A stretch of 64,000 nucleotides of DNA from Paenibacillus sp. DMB20 (GCF_000987955.1 NZ_LAZU01000032.1:348455-412454); one strand, 5' to 3'. Positions 19,235 through 28,180 are shown, numbered from the stretch's first letter. The notes: generated from the letters alone by a model not told the origin. Numbers and translations: made by a program.

Positions 19235-21007
19235 TCTTCTTCCTCTCCTTTGCCCGCTTCCGGCTCGGATCTTTCCGCGGCCTGCCCGCACCACGTGATT
19301 CGGACGACCAGGCCGCCGCCCCCCGGCATGATTGATCGTTAGGTCCGCTCCTTCGGCGTACCGGTGCAGAAGCCGCTGCCTGACGTTCCACAGCCCGTAG
19401 CCGACCGGCGGGTTTTCCGGCGCCAGGACCGCCTGCTGCAGCTCCGTCAGCTCCTTGCCGGTCATTCCTTTGCCGTTATCTTCTACTTCAAGCCATATAT
19501 AGTCGCCCTGCCTTCCGCCCCGGATAGCAATCAACGCCGGGCGGATGGTCCCGCTCAATCCGTGAACGATCGCATTTTCTACCAGCGGTTGAAGAATCAG
19601 TCTTGGCACAATCAGCGATTCCAGGGATTCGGGAATGTCGGTTTCCACCCGCAGGCGAGGATTCCGCATCCGCTGAATATCCAGATAGCTGCCCACGACG
19701 GCAAGCTCGTGTTTCAGCTGAACCTCCGAAATATCGATTCGGGTCATGTACCGGTAGTAATCGCTCAAATTATGGGCCATGGTCACGGCCGCCTTATCCT
19801 GCTTCATTTCGATCATGTTGATGATGAAACCGAGGGAATTGTACAGAAAGTGGGGATTGATCTGTGCCTGGAGCTGCTTCAGATAGGCATCCTTCGCGCG
19901 CAGCTGCTCCATCAGTATATTTTCGATCAGCGTTTTCATCTGCTTGCTCATCTCGTTAAAGCGGCCGAACACGAAATTGAATTCATCCTTCCGGTCCGTT
20001 TTGATCTGTATGGAGTAATTTCCGGATTGAATGCCTTTCAGCCCCCGCATGAGCCTTTTCATCGGCGACAGCACCTGGCGGTACAGCATGTAGGACATCA
20101 CGATCGAAAGGATGAACAAGACGGCGAATACCGCATAGAAAAAACGGTTCACGACGGACAGCGGCTTCATGGCATCGCTGAGGAGGGTGCAATCGATCAT
20201 GTACCACTCCAGGCTGTTCGATTTGACCCCGGTCACCAGATAATTTTGGTCTTTCGCCTTAAACGTAAACTGAAAGGAATTTCCGACGTTTCGATTTTTC
20301 AACTGCCCGATCATCAAATCCGTCATGGACGGGTTTGCCCCGCTGGCCCCGATATATTGATCCTTCATGTCGTACAAAATCATCGTGCCGCGGTCCGCCT
20401 CGGTCGCCCGGTCGAGCGTCTCCCTGATGTTGGTTTCCGGAAAGGAAGCACCGACGATCGTTGTCGCATGATGGGATTTATCACCCCGGATAATGCCGTC
20501 AAGCGCATACCGGTAAAAGCTGCGCCCTCCGCCTTTTCCCTCCTTCAACCCGCTGGGCATCAGCTCCCATTTGGCGGACAGTCGGTCCGTAAACAGATTT
20601 TTCTGGAACACGCGGCTGTCGAGGGCGATCATCTCCTGATTGAGCACGGAATAGACGCCGTACGAGCTCTTCCACTGGGCAAACGTATTTTCTTTATATG
20701 CCATTTTGTCGAGAATGGCGGAACGGTTCTCGATCCGGTCATAATCGATCGGATCCATATAAACCGAAGCAAACTGCTTTACGGAGGAATCCGTCAGCAA
20801 AATCAACTGAAAATCCGTCATTTGCTGGACTTTGTTGTCCAGCTCGCCGGTCAGCAGCATCAGCTTCTGCAGGCTGGAACGGCGGATTTCATCCTGCAGG
20901 ATCGTTGTTGTGCGCTGGTGGGCAATCCCGTAAACCGACATGATGATCAAAAACACAACCGCCAAGCCGAGATTCAGCTTCCTGAACAGGTTACCACGAA
21001 AATTCAT
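19231..21007 (-). CDS. YesM-type sensor histidine kinase, one frame break near the C-terminus
   Basis: The corrected product is 591 aa. It has a first membrane helix (about residues 10-30), an extracellular sensing domain of about 250 residues, a second helix near 285-305, HAMP, and a His_kinase domain with the phospho-accepting His in QINPHFLYNSL. An HATPase domain with VENAIVHG and DNGKGM follows. The C6 run at 19319-19324 breaks the frame. Dropping one base restores the ending GGGGLVVRI and a stop at 19231 overlapping the regulator start; read literally, kinase and regulator would appear fused. The ATG at 21007 follows AAGGGG. It likely senses a sugar or polysaccharide fragment. Confidence 0.88.
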
Positions 21008-21140
21008 TGGATTTGCCCCTTTTCTCCCAAGTGCCTAAGGAAACCCTACCAGACTAACAACGCCATATAGGCACTGCCCCTGCCTGCTAGTAAGATGAAG
21101 TATATCTGAAACCGTATTCTTCGAAAAGGGGGCATTACTC

Positions 21141-22106
21141 ATGAGCCAGTCTCTTCCGTCCGCAGAACCATCAGCACCGGCTCCCCGCCGCAAGCGCAGC
21201 GGCAAATATCTCAATCCGCTGCAGCAACACACCTGGATGCTGCATCTGATGGTGCTGCCGGCGGTCATTTTAACGTTTATTTTTGCTTATCTTCCGATGT
21301 CCGGCATTTTGATGGCATTTCAGAATTACAAGCCGAAGCGGGGAGTTTTCGGATCGGAATGGGTGGGGCTGGAGCATTTCCGTTATATGCTTCAGAATGA
21401 CTACTTTATACAAATCGTGGGCAACACCCTGTTCTTCGCCTGCATCAAAATCGTACTGAACCTTGCGGTGCCGTTCATCTTTGCCCTGCTGCTGAACGAG
21501 GTGCGGAAATCGCTGATCAAACGCTCCGTTCAAACGATGGTTTATCTGCCGCATTTCCTATCTTGGGTCGTTCTGGCCGGCATCTTGATGGATATGCTGT
21601 CACAAACCGGCATCGTCAATCAGTTCCTCGTCTGGCTGCTGGGAATCAAACCGATCTTTTTCCTGGGTGAAGGGAACTGGTTCAGGCTGGTCATTATCGT
21701 CAGCGACGTGTGGAAGGAATTCGGGTTCAGCACCATCGTCTTTCTGGCCGCGCTCGCCGGCGTGAACCCTTCCCTGTATGAGGCCGCCGAGGTGGACGGC
21801 GCAAACCGCTGGAAACAGACGCTGTACGTTACCATTCCGGCGATGATGCCGATTCTGATCGTCGTGGGCACGCTGGCTCTGGGCGGCGTATTGAACGCCA
21901 ACTTCGACCAGATCTTCAACCTGTACAATTCGCTTGTATACGATAAGGCGGATATCATCGACACGTTCGTCTACCGCGAAGGCCTGCTCAGCGGACAATA
22001 CAGCTTTGCGACGGCCGTCGGCCTGCTGAAATCGGTGATCAGCCTGTTCCTGATCATCATTTCCTACACGCTGGCTTACCGGTTCGCCAATTACCGCATT
22101 TTTTGA
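21141..22106 (+). CDS. LplB-type carbohydrate ABC transporter permease
   Basis: A 321-aa inner-membrane permease with six predicted helices. The coupling (EAA) loop reads EAAEVDGANRWKQTLYVTIP near residue 215. The N-terminus is a Pro/Ala/Arg-rich cytoplasmic tail, as usual in the LplB/YteP group that imports complex oligosaccharides. The ATG at 21141 follows AAGGGGG with an eight-base spacer. It is divergent from the YesM kinase across 133 bp and precedes the second permease by 53 bp. No ATPase gene is present, so a shared MsmX-like ATPase must energise the system; that is inference. Confidence 0.92.
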   Translation: MSQSLPSAEPSAPAPRRKRSGKYLNPLQQHTWMLHLMVLPAVILTFIFAYLPMSGILMAFQNYKPKRGVFGSEWVGLEHFRYMLQNDYFIQIVGNTLFFACIKIVLNLAVPFIFALLLNEVRKSLIKRSVQTMVYLPHFLSWVVLAGILMDMLSQTGIVNQFLVWLLGIKPIFFLGEGNWFRLVIIVSDVWKEFGFSTIVFLAALAGVNPSLYEAAEVDGANRWKQTLYVTIPAMMPILIVVGTLALGGVLNANFDQIFNLYNSLVYDKADIIDTFVYREGLLSGQYSFATAVGLLKSVISLFLIIISYTLAYRFANYRIF

Positions 22107-22159
22107 GAAATAAGAAATCTACTTGAACCAGGCCGTTTTTAGAGGAGGTTAACGCCCAC

Positions 22160-23029
22160 ATGTACCATAAAACATTCGGGTACCGCGTCTTTTCATCATT
22201 CAATCACTTTTTTCTGATCCTTCTGTCGATGCTGTGCATCCTGCCCCTGGTCCACCTGCTGGCGGTTTCCTTCAGCGGGCCGGCACCGGCAAACGCCGGG
22301 CTCGTCACGTTCTGGCCCAAGGATTTCACTTGGGAAGCTTACCGAAAAACATTTGAAAATCCAAACTTTCTGAACTCCATGTGGGTCTCCGTCCAGCGGA
22401 CCGTGCTGGGCACCACGCTCAGCATGGCCGTGACGACTTGCGCCGCGTACGCCCTTTCGAAAGAGAAGATTTTTCGGGGACGCAACGTGTATATGTGGTA
22501 TTTCATCTTCACGATGCTGTTTAGCGGCGGCATCATTCCGACCTACATTCTCATTACGAAGCTGGGCCTGACCAATACGCTGTGGGCGCTGATTCTCCCC
22601 GGCCTGGTCGGCGTGTACAACATCATCCTGATGCTGAATTTCTTCCGGGGCATCCCGCGGGAGCTGGAAGAGGCCGCCGTCATCGACGGGGCCAACCATT
22701 TTCAGACGTTCCTGAAAATTTATCTTCCGATTTCCCTGCCGTCCATCGCGACGATCACCCTGTTCATCATCGTGGGACACTGGAATTCCTACTTCGACGG
22801 ATTGATCTACATGCGCGAGGTGGAAAAGCTGCCGCTGGCTACGCTGCTCCAAACCATTGTCGTGCAGACCGACTTCAGCAACATGGATCCCGAGACGATC
22901 AAGAACCTGTCCCAACGGACCGTAAAATCCGCCCAAATCTTCATCAGCCTCATCCCGATTTTGGCGATTTATCCGTTTCTTCAAAAATACTTCGTGCACG
23001 GGATCGTGCTCGGCGCGGTGAAAGAGTAA
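22160..23029 (+). CDS. LplC/YtcP-type carbohydrate ABC transporter permease
   Basis: The 289-aa partner permease has six predicted membrane segments and the coupling loop EEAAVIDGANHFQTFLKIYLP near residue 172 (first residues quoted only in part). It ends KYFVHGIVLGAVKE, the standard family ending. AGGAGG lies upstream of the ATG at 22160. With the upstream permease it forms the membrane channel for the ligand bound by the lipoprotein at 15807-17499. Confidence 0.92.
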   Translation: MYHKTFGYRVFSSFNHFFLILLSMLCILPLVHLLAVSFSGPAPANAGLVTFWPKDFTWEAYRKTFENPNFLNSMWVSVQRTVLGTTLSMAVTTCAAYALSKEKIFRGRNVYMWYFIFTMLFSGGIIPTYILITKLGLTNTLWALILPGLVGVYNIILMLNFFRGIPRELEEAAVIDGANHFQTFLKIYLPISLPSIATITLFIIVGHWNSYFDGLIYMREVEKLPLATLLQTIVVQTDFSNMDPETIKNLSQRTVKSAQIFISLIPILAIYPFLQKYFVHGIVLGAVKE

Positions 23030-23063
23030 GCGGGAATCGAGCCGTCGGCTATTCTCCGTGCAA

Positions 23064-23112
23064 GAGGGGGCGGCCCCAAAGGGCCTTGGACCCGGGACGC
23101 CCCTCGTGTTTT
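23064..23112 (+). terminator. Terminator after the permease genes
   Basis: GAGGGG pairs with CCCCTC around a second, inner GC hairpin (GGCCCC with GGGCC), followed by GTGTTTTG. The structure is strong but the T run is short. Confidence 0.55.
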
Positions 23113-23149
23113 GTCAAGGGAAAGCGGCCTGCAGCGTAAAACGGCTAAT

Positions 23150-23330
23150 GTTGACACTAGTTCCGCTATATGCCCGAAAAACGCGGATTTAACCGGTTAA
23201 CGTGACACTGGTTCCGCTATTGGGCTTCAAAAGGGGCTTGTAGGCAGCTAAACGCCCTAATCACGGAGCAGTTGTCACGAAACAAGCTCAAATCGCTCGA
23301 CAACAGAAATGAACGGAACCAGTGTCCACG
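23150..23330. repeat. Cluster of short intergenic repeats, direct and inverted
   Basis: The unit TGACACTRGTTCCGCTAT occurs at 23152-23169 and again at 23202-23219. An inverted, shorter copy (ACGGAACCAGTGTCCA) lies at about 23312-23327, and a related GTTGTCACGA at 23271-23280. No gene is seen in the cluster. Such dispersed GTTCC-containing units look like REP-type intergenic repeats; copy number elsewhere in the genome cannot be seen here. Confidence 0.6.
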
Positions 23331-23356
23331 ATTGAGCTTTTCGTCATTGTAATTGT

Positions 23357-23773
23357 TTTCCACGTTATGCGCCTGAATCTCCATTGGCGCAGAAGTGGTC
23401 CGGAATCACGTACCAGTTGGAGGAGAATAGGCTTGGACTGCAGACTTTTTCCTTCGAAACGGCTGACGGCCGTATCACCGAAACCATGCAAAATGCAACC
23501 GGGGAGCACGTACTCGTCCACGGAACCGACGGTTGGGCGGAAAGCCGCACTTCCTTGCTGAGGGGAAGTCCCGAGCAGGTCGCCGCCAACGCCGGATGGG
23601 AATCGGAAGATACGCTAGTGCTCACGCAGCAGTTTGTTGAAACGCCGTTTCGCATGACGACCGCCGTCACCTTCAAAGACAACGTCATGGAATTATCCTT
23701 CCGTCAAAACGTCGGGACTGACGAAACGCTTATCATCCATGGTACGGCCCTAGCCGGCGCTAAAGAGCTGTAG
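23357..23773 (+). pseudogene. C-terminal remnant of a class C beta-lactamase-like serine hydrolase
   Basis: The frame from about 23357 gives protein-like sequence beginning RYAPESPLAQKWSG and running about 130 residues to the stop at 23773. It resembles the beta-rich C-terminal domain that follows the catalytic domain in Paenibacillus serine hydrolases (ITYQLEENRLGLQTFSFE in part). No catalytic SxxK or YxN domain is present: the upstream sequence is the repeat cluster. The only start is a TTG at 23384 without a good ribosome binding site. I read this as a 5'-truncated gene; the family call is moderate. Confidence 0.5.
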
Positions 23774-23839
23774 ACCGGTTCTTCCGCATGGTTGGCGCAT
23801 CACAAGCACAGCAATCATGTTACAAGCATATCTATATAG

Positions 23840-23872
23840 GCCGTCCGCATTAAAATGCGAGACGGCTTTTTC
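23840..23872 (+). terminator. Rho-independent terminator after the hydrolase remnant
   Basis: GCCGTC-CGCATT pairs with AATGCG-a-GACGGC with a small loop, followed by T5. It survives although the gene in front is truncated. Confidence 0.85.
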
Positions 23873-24046
23873 CGTGCAGAGCAGGAGCTCTAACCCTCGT
23901 GTTAACCTTTCCGGTGAAACGGGTAAGGAACAAGAAGAAGGTGACGGAAACCTCACACCGTCTATTTTCGACTAAGAATGCGATCTATTGGAAAACATAG
24001 GGGCATCCGGTCGTCATCCAAACCAGATCATAAGGGGAAATCGCAT

Positions 24047-24859
24047 ATGAAACCAGCATCGGAAGAGCGGATCACCCTGCACGGGTTCAACAATCTTACG
24101 AAGACCTTAAGCTTCAATATGTATGACATCTGTTACACCAAAACCAGGGAAGAACGCGAAGCTTACATCGAATACATCGACGGGCAGTACAACGCCGACC
24201 GGCTGACGAGCATCTTAAAAAACGTATCCGATATTATCGGCGCACATGTCCTGAATATCGCCAAGCAGGATTACGTCCCGCAAGGGGCCAGCGTCACGGT
24301 GCTCGTTTCCGAAGGGCCGATCGTCGAGGTTCCGGACGAATCATACGACGAATCGCCGGGACCGCTGCCGGACAGCGTCGTTCTCCAGCTGGACAAAAGC
24401 CATATCACCGTCCACACCTATCCCGAATATCACCCGGATGAAGGAATCAGCACCTTCCGGGCCGATATCGACGTGTCCACCTGCGGGGAAATCTCGCCGC
24501 TAAAGGCGCTCAACTATCTTATCCATTCGTTCGATACGGACATTATGACGATCGATTACCGGATACGCGGCTTTACGCGGGACATTAACGGGCATAAGCT
24601 GTTTATCGACCACGAGATCGGCTCCATTCAAAACTACATCCCGGACGAGGTGCAGGAGCTGTACCATATGATTGACGTCAACGTGTATCAGGAAAATATT
24701 TTCCATACCAAATGCAAGCTGAAAGAGTTTGATTTGGATAACTATCTGTTCGGTTACACGAAAGACAAGCTGTCTGCCCGGGAACAGCAGGAAATCACCG
24801 AGCGTCTGAAGCTCGAAATGGACGAAATTTATTACGGCAAAAACATCGACCGGAGTTAA
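24047..24859 (+). CDS. speD: S-adenosylmethionine decarboxylase proenzyme, long (E. coli-type) form
   Basis: The 270-aa protein makes decarboxylated SAM, the aminopropyl donor for spermidine. It is the long class 1A form of E. coli SpeD, not the short form of about 125 aa found in B. subtilis. The self-cleavage site that creates the pyruvoyl group is in LDKSHITVHTYPE, with Ser118 expected to become pyruvoyl. HTYPEYHPDEG and CGEISPLKALNYL follow as in the family. The ATG at 24047 is preceded by AAGGGGA; an earlier in-frame ATG at 23978 lacks a site. The gene is monocistronic. Confidence 0.93.
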   Translation: MKPASEERITLHGFNNLTKTLSFNMYDICYTKTREEREAYIEYIDGQYNADRLTSILKNVSDIIGAHVLNIAKQDYVPQGASVTVLVSEGPIVEVPDESYDESPGPLPDSVVLQLDKSHITVHTYPEYHPDEGISTFRADIDVSTCGEISPLKALNYLIHSFDTDIMTIDYRIRGFTRDINGHKLFIDHEIGSIQNYIPDEVQELYHMIDVNVYQENIFHTKCKLKEFDLDNYLFGYTKDKLSAREQQEITERLKLEMDEIYYGKNIDRS

Positions 24860-24865
24860 CGAATG

Positions 24866-24904
24866 AAGCCCGCCTCTCCTGATATTCAAGGGAAGCGGGC
24901 TTGT
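24866..24904 (+). terminator. Terminator after speD
   Basis: AAGCCCGC pairs with GCGGGCTT around a loop of about 20 bases. The trailing sequence is GTTCATG, a poor T run, so this may be a weak terminator. Confidence 0.6.
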
Positions 24905-25012
24905 TCATGATCTGTGACAGCATGCCGTTCGTTACGGAACCTCGACGCATCCAAAACATCTTGTTGGGGTGGCGGCAGGGATCAAATCGCCCTTTTGTTA
25001 TGCTTTCCCCGC

Positions 25013-25813
25013 CTAAAATTGAATGCGCAAGCCTTCGAAGGTATGTATGCCCGTGCCGTGGCGGATAACATCCTTTTCGCGCAGTTCCTTGACCGCGCTC
25101 CGCGCGACCCGAAGCCAGGCCGGATCCAGCCCGATGCTGTTATGGCTGCCGAAAATCCGTTTCACCCCGGCGATGTTTGATATTCTCTCCAGCGAATTCA
25201 CCAAGTCCACGGGGTCCGTCGTCGGATAATAAGCGTAAACCGGCGTTTCGTCGTAAAGCAGATCGCCGGTGAACAAGTATCCCCTGCCGGTATCAAACAA
25301 CGCGATATGACCCGGAGAATGTCCCGGCGTATGATAAACTTTCAGACTCCGGCCCCCCAATTCAATCACGTCCCCGTCACGCAGCAGTCCCGCCGGTTTG
25401 CCTTGATAAGGCGTATAGTTCAGCGGATTGAAGGTGTCCGGAACCGGTCTCGTGATGTCTCTGGAAATATCCTTCCGTATCTGCTCTATCCCCAGGCCTT
25501 TAATACCGCTGACAAGCCAGTCCTCTTCGGCTTCGTGCACATAGATCTGCTCGAATTGGCCGTGGCTTCCGATATGATCCCAATGGACATGCGTAGTCAG
25601 GACCAGAATCGGGAGGTTCGTAAGGCGGTCCGACATGCGCTTGATCCGGTCGATGCCGAGGCCCGTATCAATCAGCGCCGCTTTTTCATGACCGATGAGC
25701 AGAAAGGAATGAACCTTCTCCCAGTGGCCGAATTCGCTGATCGCGAACGTGTCCGCATCAATTTGGGTTACCGTAAACCAAGGATCGTCGATGATCACAT
25801 GAAGCTCGTTCAT
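25013..25813 (-). CDS. MBL-fold metallo-hydrolase
   Basis: A 266-aa metallo-beta-lactamase fold protein. The metal ligands are visible in THVHWDHIG (HxHxDH, near residue 74), the His in HTPGHSPGH near 160, the Asp in FTGDLLYDE and the His in IFGSHNSIG near 224. This set fits glyoxalase II or lactonase-like hydrolases; the substrate is not defined. The ATG at 25813 follows GGAGGGG. It starts 17 bases after the ArsR-type regulator on the same strand, so the two form an operon and the regulator may control it. Confidence 0.85.
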   Translation of the reverse strand: MNELHVIIDDPWFTVTQIDADTFAISEFGHWEKVHSFLLIGHEKAALIDTGLGIDRIKRMSDRLTNLPILVLTTHVHWDHIGSHGQFEQIYVHEAEEDWLVSGIKGLGIEQIRKDISRDITRPVPDTFNPLNYTPYQGKPAGLLRDGDVIELGGRSLKVYHTPGHSPGHIALFDTGRGYLFTGDLLYDETPVYAYYPTTDPVDLVNSLERISNIAGVKRIFGSHNSIGLDPAWLRVARSAVKELREKDVIRHGTGIHTFEGLRIQF

Positions 25814-25830
25814 TTGGGAATCCCCTCCGT

Positions 25831-26436
25831 TTATTTGGAAAATGTAATGTCCTCATCGTTATCCTGAAAGCCGATAAGCGAGATGTAATAGCTTTTTGTC
25901 CGTCCGCTCGCCTCGGGAGATTCCTTCAGGCTGCCGAAGTGTTTATGCAGCAGGTCTTTGAAATCCTGAAGAAACGCCGTAAAATTTTCTTCGTCGCCCT
26001 GCAAGGCGTAGGCGGCTGCTATGTTTTTTCTTAAAAGCTCATTCGAACGGCTCAGCGCAAAAGACTCGGCAGGCGCCTTCAGAATCTTCGACCTTGTCGC
26101 CTCAACCGTTTCCATGAATACCTGCCTGGACGTCTCGATCAAATCCTCGCTTGGAAGCAGATGCTCGTCCGGGATAAACCGGCTCGCCACCGCCCGGTAG
26201 TATTTTTGCACGATTCCATTCTTCTCTTCTTTCCGCACGACATGAATGACCTGATGCTTTTCAAGCTCCTTCAGATGGAAATAGATGTTGTTGCGCGTAA
26301 TATCCAGCAATTCGGCCAGCTGTTGCCCTGTGTATTCTTTCTTTACCAAATTCATCAGGATTTTGGTCCGGAGGGGATCGGCGATGGCCTTCAACTGCTC
26401 ATGCGTTTGGATCCTGTAGACTCCCGTAATATCCAT
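25831..26436 (-). CDS. ArsR-like winged-helix transcriptional regulator
   Basis: A 201-aa protein with an N-terminal winged helix (residues about 10-85: KAIADPLRTKILMNLVKK, then ITRNNIYFHLKELEKHQVI, each quoted in part). A C-terminal helical domain of about 100 residues is less conserved. It lacks an obvious metal-binding cysteine pair, so it is more likely an HTH_20/YdfF-type regulator than a metal sensor. The start is ATG at 26436. A perfect 16-bp palindrome lies 16 bases upstream and could be its operator. The gene is first in an operon with the metallo-hydrolase. Confidence 0.82.
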   Translation of the reverse strand: MDITGVYRIQTHEQLKAIADPLRTKILMNLVKKEYTGQQLAELLDITRNNIYFHLKELEKHQVIHVVRKEEKNGIVQKYYRAVASRFIPDEHLLPSEDLIETSRQVFMETVEATRSKILKAPAESFALSRSNELLRKNIAAAYALQGDEENFTAFLQDFKDLLHKHFGSLKESPEASGRTKSYYISLIGFQDNDEDITFSK

Positions 26437-26452
26437 ACCTTCACCTCACATT

Positions 26453-26468
26453 ATTTTACCGGTAAAAT
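26453..26468. promoter_or_regulatory. Candidate operator palindrome upstream of the ArsR-like gene
   Basis: ATTTTACCGGTAAAAT is a perfect 16-bp palindrome placed 16 bases upstream of the regulator's start, within a likely promoter. Position and symmetry suit autoregulation by a dimeric winged-helix protein. Binding is inferred. Confidence 0.55.
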
Positions 26469-26661
26469 TATTTTTACTGTTGCGGAAGATTGTATCAAAC
26501 TCCTTGGTTCAAGTCAAATGCATCTCCGCAAAACTTGGTTGAATTTTCATGCGATTCGTTTTAGGATACAAGCGATGTCCATGCATGTTCCATCCCCCGG
26601 TGCGGGTATGGTATATTTATGCACGAGTCTGTGTTGATCACGGTAAGAAGGAAGTGGTCCG

Positions 26662-27177
26662 ATGTTCGATCCCACGATTTTTGAAAATTTGAAGGTTGCT
26701 TTGGAAAATATCATTTATGATCTGGATAATTTGGATGGAAAAGTGTTAGTCACCGGGAGAAGCGACCGGCTGGATATGGCCGTGATGTCGAGGGAGTTTA
26801 ACATCCGGTTTGATCTGGTTCCGGCAACCGGCGTTACCGCGGAAATCCGTTTGGAAGCTTTTTTGAAAGACTTGTCTGCGGAAATTTTGGAAACGCCCGG
26901 AGATGTTCCGGGCTGCGCCTTATCCCTGCGATTTTATACGGAAGTGGACGAGGGCCAGAGCGCCTGCAATGCGATTAGAGAGCTGATGAACGTCATCTGG
27001 GAGCCCCAGGTACCGCCGATTCAAACCCTTAGTTATGTTTTCGGGGATCATCCGGCTGTTCTCAGCAACAGGATCGAGCTGAAATTTCCTCACAAGATCA
27101 ATGAAAACAACATGTCGGATCTTCCGAGTCTGGTGGATCACGTGATCCGCACGCTTGAAGAGCTGGCGCGAATTTAA
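26662..27177 (+). CDS. Uncharacterised conserved-looking protein, 171 aa
   Basis: I do not recognise a family. The protein is soluble, acidic and of mixed alpha/beta character. It opens FDPTIFENLKVALENIIYDL and later has LVPATGVTAEIRLEAFLKDL-like sequence (quoted in part). There is no signal peptide or membrane helix. The ATG at 26662 is preceded by AAGGAAG. It is divergent from the ArsR-like operon across 225 bp and is followed by a strong hairpin. Codon use looks like the neighbours, so it is probably a real gene. Confidence 0.7.
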   Translation: MFDPTIFENLKVALENIIYDLDNLDGKVLVTGRSDRLDMAVMSREFNIRFDLVPATGVTAEIRLEAFLKDLSAEILETPGDVPGCALSLRFYTEVDEGQSACNAIRELMNVIWEPQVPPIQTLSYVFGDHPAVLSNRIELKFPHKINENNMSDLPSLVDHVIRTLEELARI

Positions 27178-27195
27178 GAGGATGACGACGAGAAA

Positions 27196-27239
27196 GAACC
27201 CTTGTGCCTCAAGTATTCAAAGAGGACAAGGGTTCCTGA
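27196..27239 (+). terminator. Terminator after the 171-aa gene
   Basis: GAACCCTTGTgCCTC pairs with GAGGACAAGGGTTC, one of the longest stems in the window. The T-rich tail (CTGAGTTTT) starts a few bases later, so it is a somewhat imperfect terminator. Confidence 0.7.
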
Positions 27240-27316
27240 GTTTTACGGATGTCTAACCACCCGTATCGTTATTCACTCCTGCGCATTTTGGGAAGCCGTC
27301 ATTACGCCGTCTTGCT

Positions 27317-28180
27317 TCAGCGGCTTGCGGTAACCAGCCGGACTTCAATGTCCGAAGGATCCAGCACGTAAGAAGCTCCGTCCCGCTCTTGCACCGTCAA
27401 GCCGGCGCTTCGGACCCTGTCGCTTACGGCGGCAAGCTCTTCCTTATCCGGCAGCACGACGGTAAAATAATTCATGCCTGCGGCATTGCGGGGAGTGTTC
27501 GGTACGCCGACGCCAGCCCATACGTTCAACCCGATATGGTGATGATACCCTCCGGCCGAAATAAACAAAGCGGCGCTGCCGTAATGGGCCGTCAGTTCAA
27601 AGCCGATAATGTCGCAGTAAAAGCGCTTGGCTGCCTGAAGATCGGACACGTGAAAATGCACGTGGCCGATCACCGTCCCGGCAGGAAGACCGTTCCACTC
27701 CACTCCTTCCGATACCGCAAGCAGGCTTTCCACATCCACCGGATCGGTCGTCATCATGATTTCTCCGCTCGCATCCCGCTTCCATGTATCCCGGGGCCGA
27801 TCGGCGTATATTTCTATGCCGTTATTGTCCGGATCGCTGATATAAAGAGCCTCGCTGACCAAATGGTCTCCCTGGCCGACCGGAACATTAAACGCGGCAA
27901 GATTGCGGACGACAAGCCCGAGGCTTGGCCGGTCCGGTACCAGAATCGCAAAATGGTACAATCCGGCGGCAGACCGTTCCCGCTGCCGAATCAGTCCTTC
28001 CACTTCTTCAAGAACGAGCAGCGCATTATTGCCGTCTGCCGTTAACTCCGCTGTCCTTCCTTGCTGCCGAAGTACCTTCAAACCGACAACCTCTGTATAA
28101 AATCGTACGGATTCCGCCAAATCGCGGATTCGCAGAGAAACCTGTCCAAGCTCTGTAGACGGATGCAGCACTGCTGACAT
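27317..28180 (-). CDS. VOC-family ring-cleavage dioxygenase-like protein (CatE type)
   Basis: A 287-aa protein made of two vicinal-oxygen-chelate modules (residues about 8-125 and 165-280). Each has the paired beta-alpha-beta-beta-beta units of extradiol dioxygenases. Metal-ligand candidates are His/Glu in LGQVSLRI/YHFAI/IEIYADRP and HVHFHVSD/HHIGLNVW. Length and layout match Bacillus CatE (catechol-2,3-dioxygenase), but quinone or glyoxalase activity cannot be excluded. AAGGAGTGA precedes the ATG at 28180, which is preferred over an in-frame ATG nine codons earlier. A good sigma-A promoter lies upstream. Confidence 0.82.
   Translation of the reverse strand: MSAVLHPSTELGQVSLRIRDLAESVRFYTEVVGLKVLRQQGRTAELTADGNNALLVLEEVEGLIRQRERSAAGLYHFAILVPDRPSLGLVVRNLAAFNVPVGQGDHLVSEALYISDPDNNGIEIYADRPRDTWKRDASGEIMMTTDPVDVESLLAVSEGVEWNGLPAGTVIGHVHFHVSDLQAAKRFYCDIIGFELTAHYGSAALFISAGGYHHHIGLNVWAGVGVPNTPRNAAGMNYFTVVLPDKEELAAVSDRVRSAGLTVQERDGASYVLDPSDIEVRLVTASR

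Noticed and set aside
17605..21007. Apparent 832-residue hybrid histidine kinase fused to a receiver domain, plus a separate AraC protein
   Set aside because: Two G-run errors (19319-19324 and 18539-18543) explain it. After repair the kinase ends at 19231 with an ATGA overlap and the regulator has normal YesN length.
19364..21070. Long open frame (568 codons) on the plus strand opposite the YesM kinase
   Set aside because: It has no ribosome binding site, its composition is His/Arg/Gln-rich as expected of an antisense shadow, and the minus-strand frame is clearly a kinase.
21008..21140. Catabolite-responsive (cre) site in the divergent region at the permease genes
   Set aside because: A TGAAACCGTATTCT-like stretch mismatches the cre consensus at key positions.
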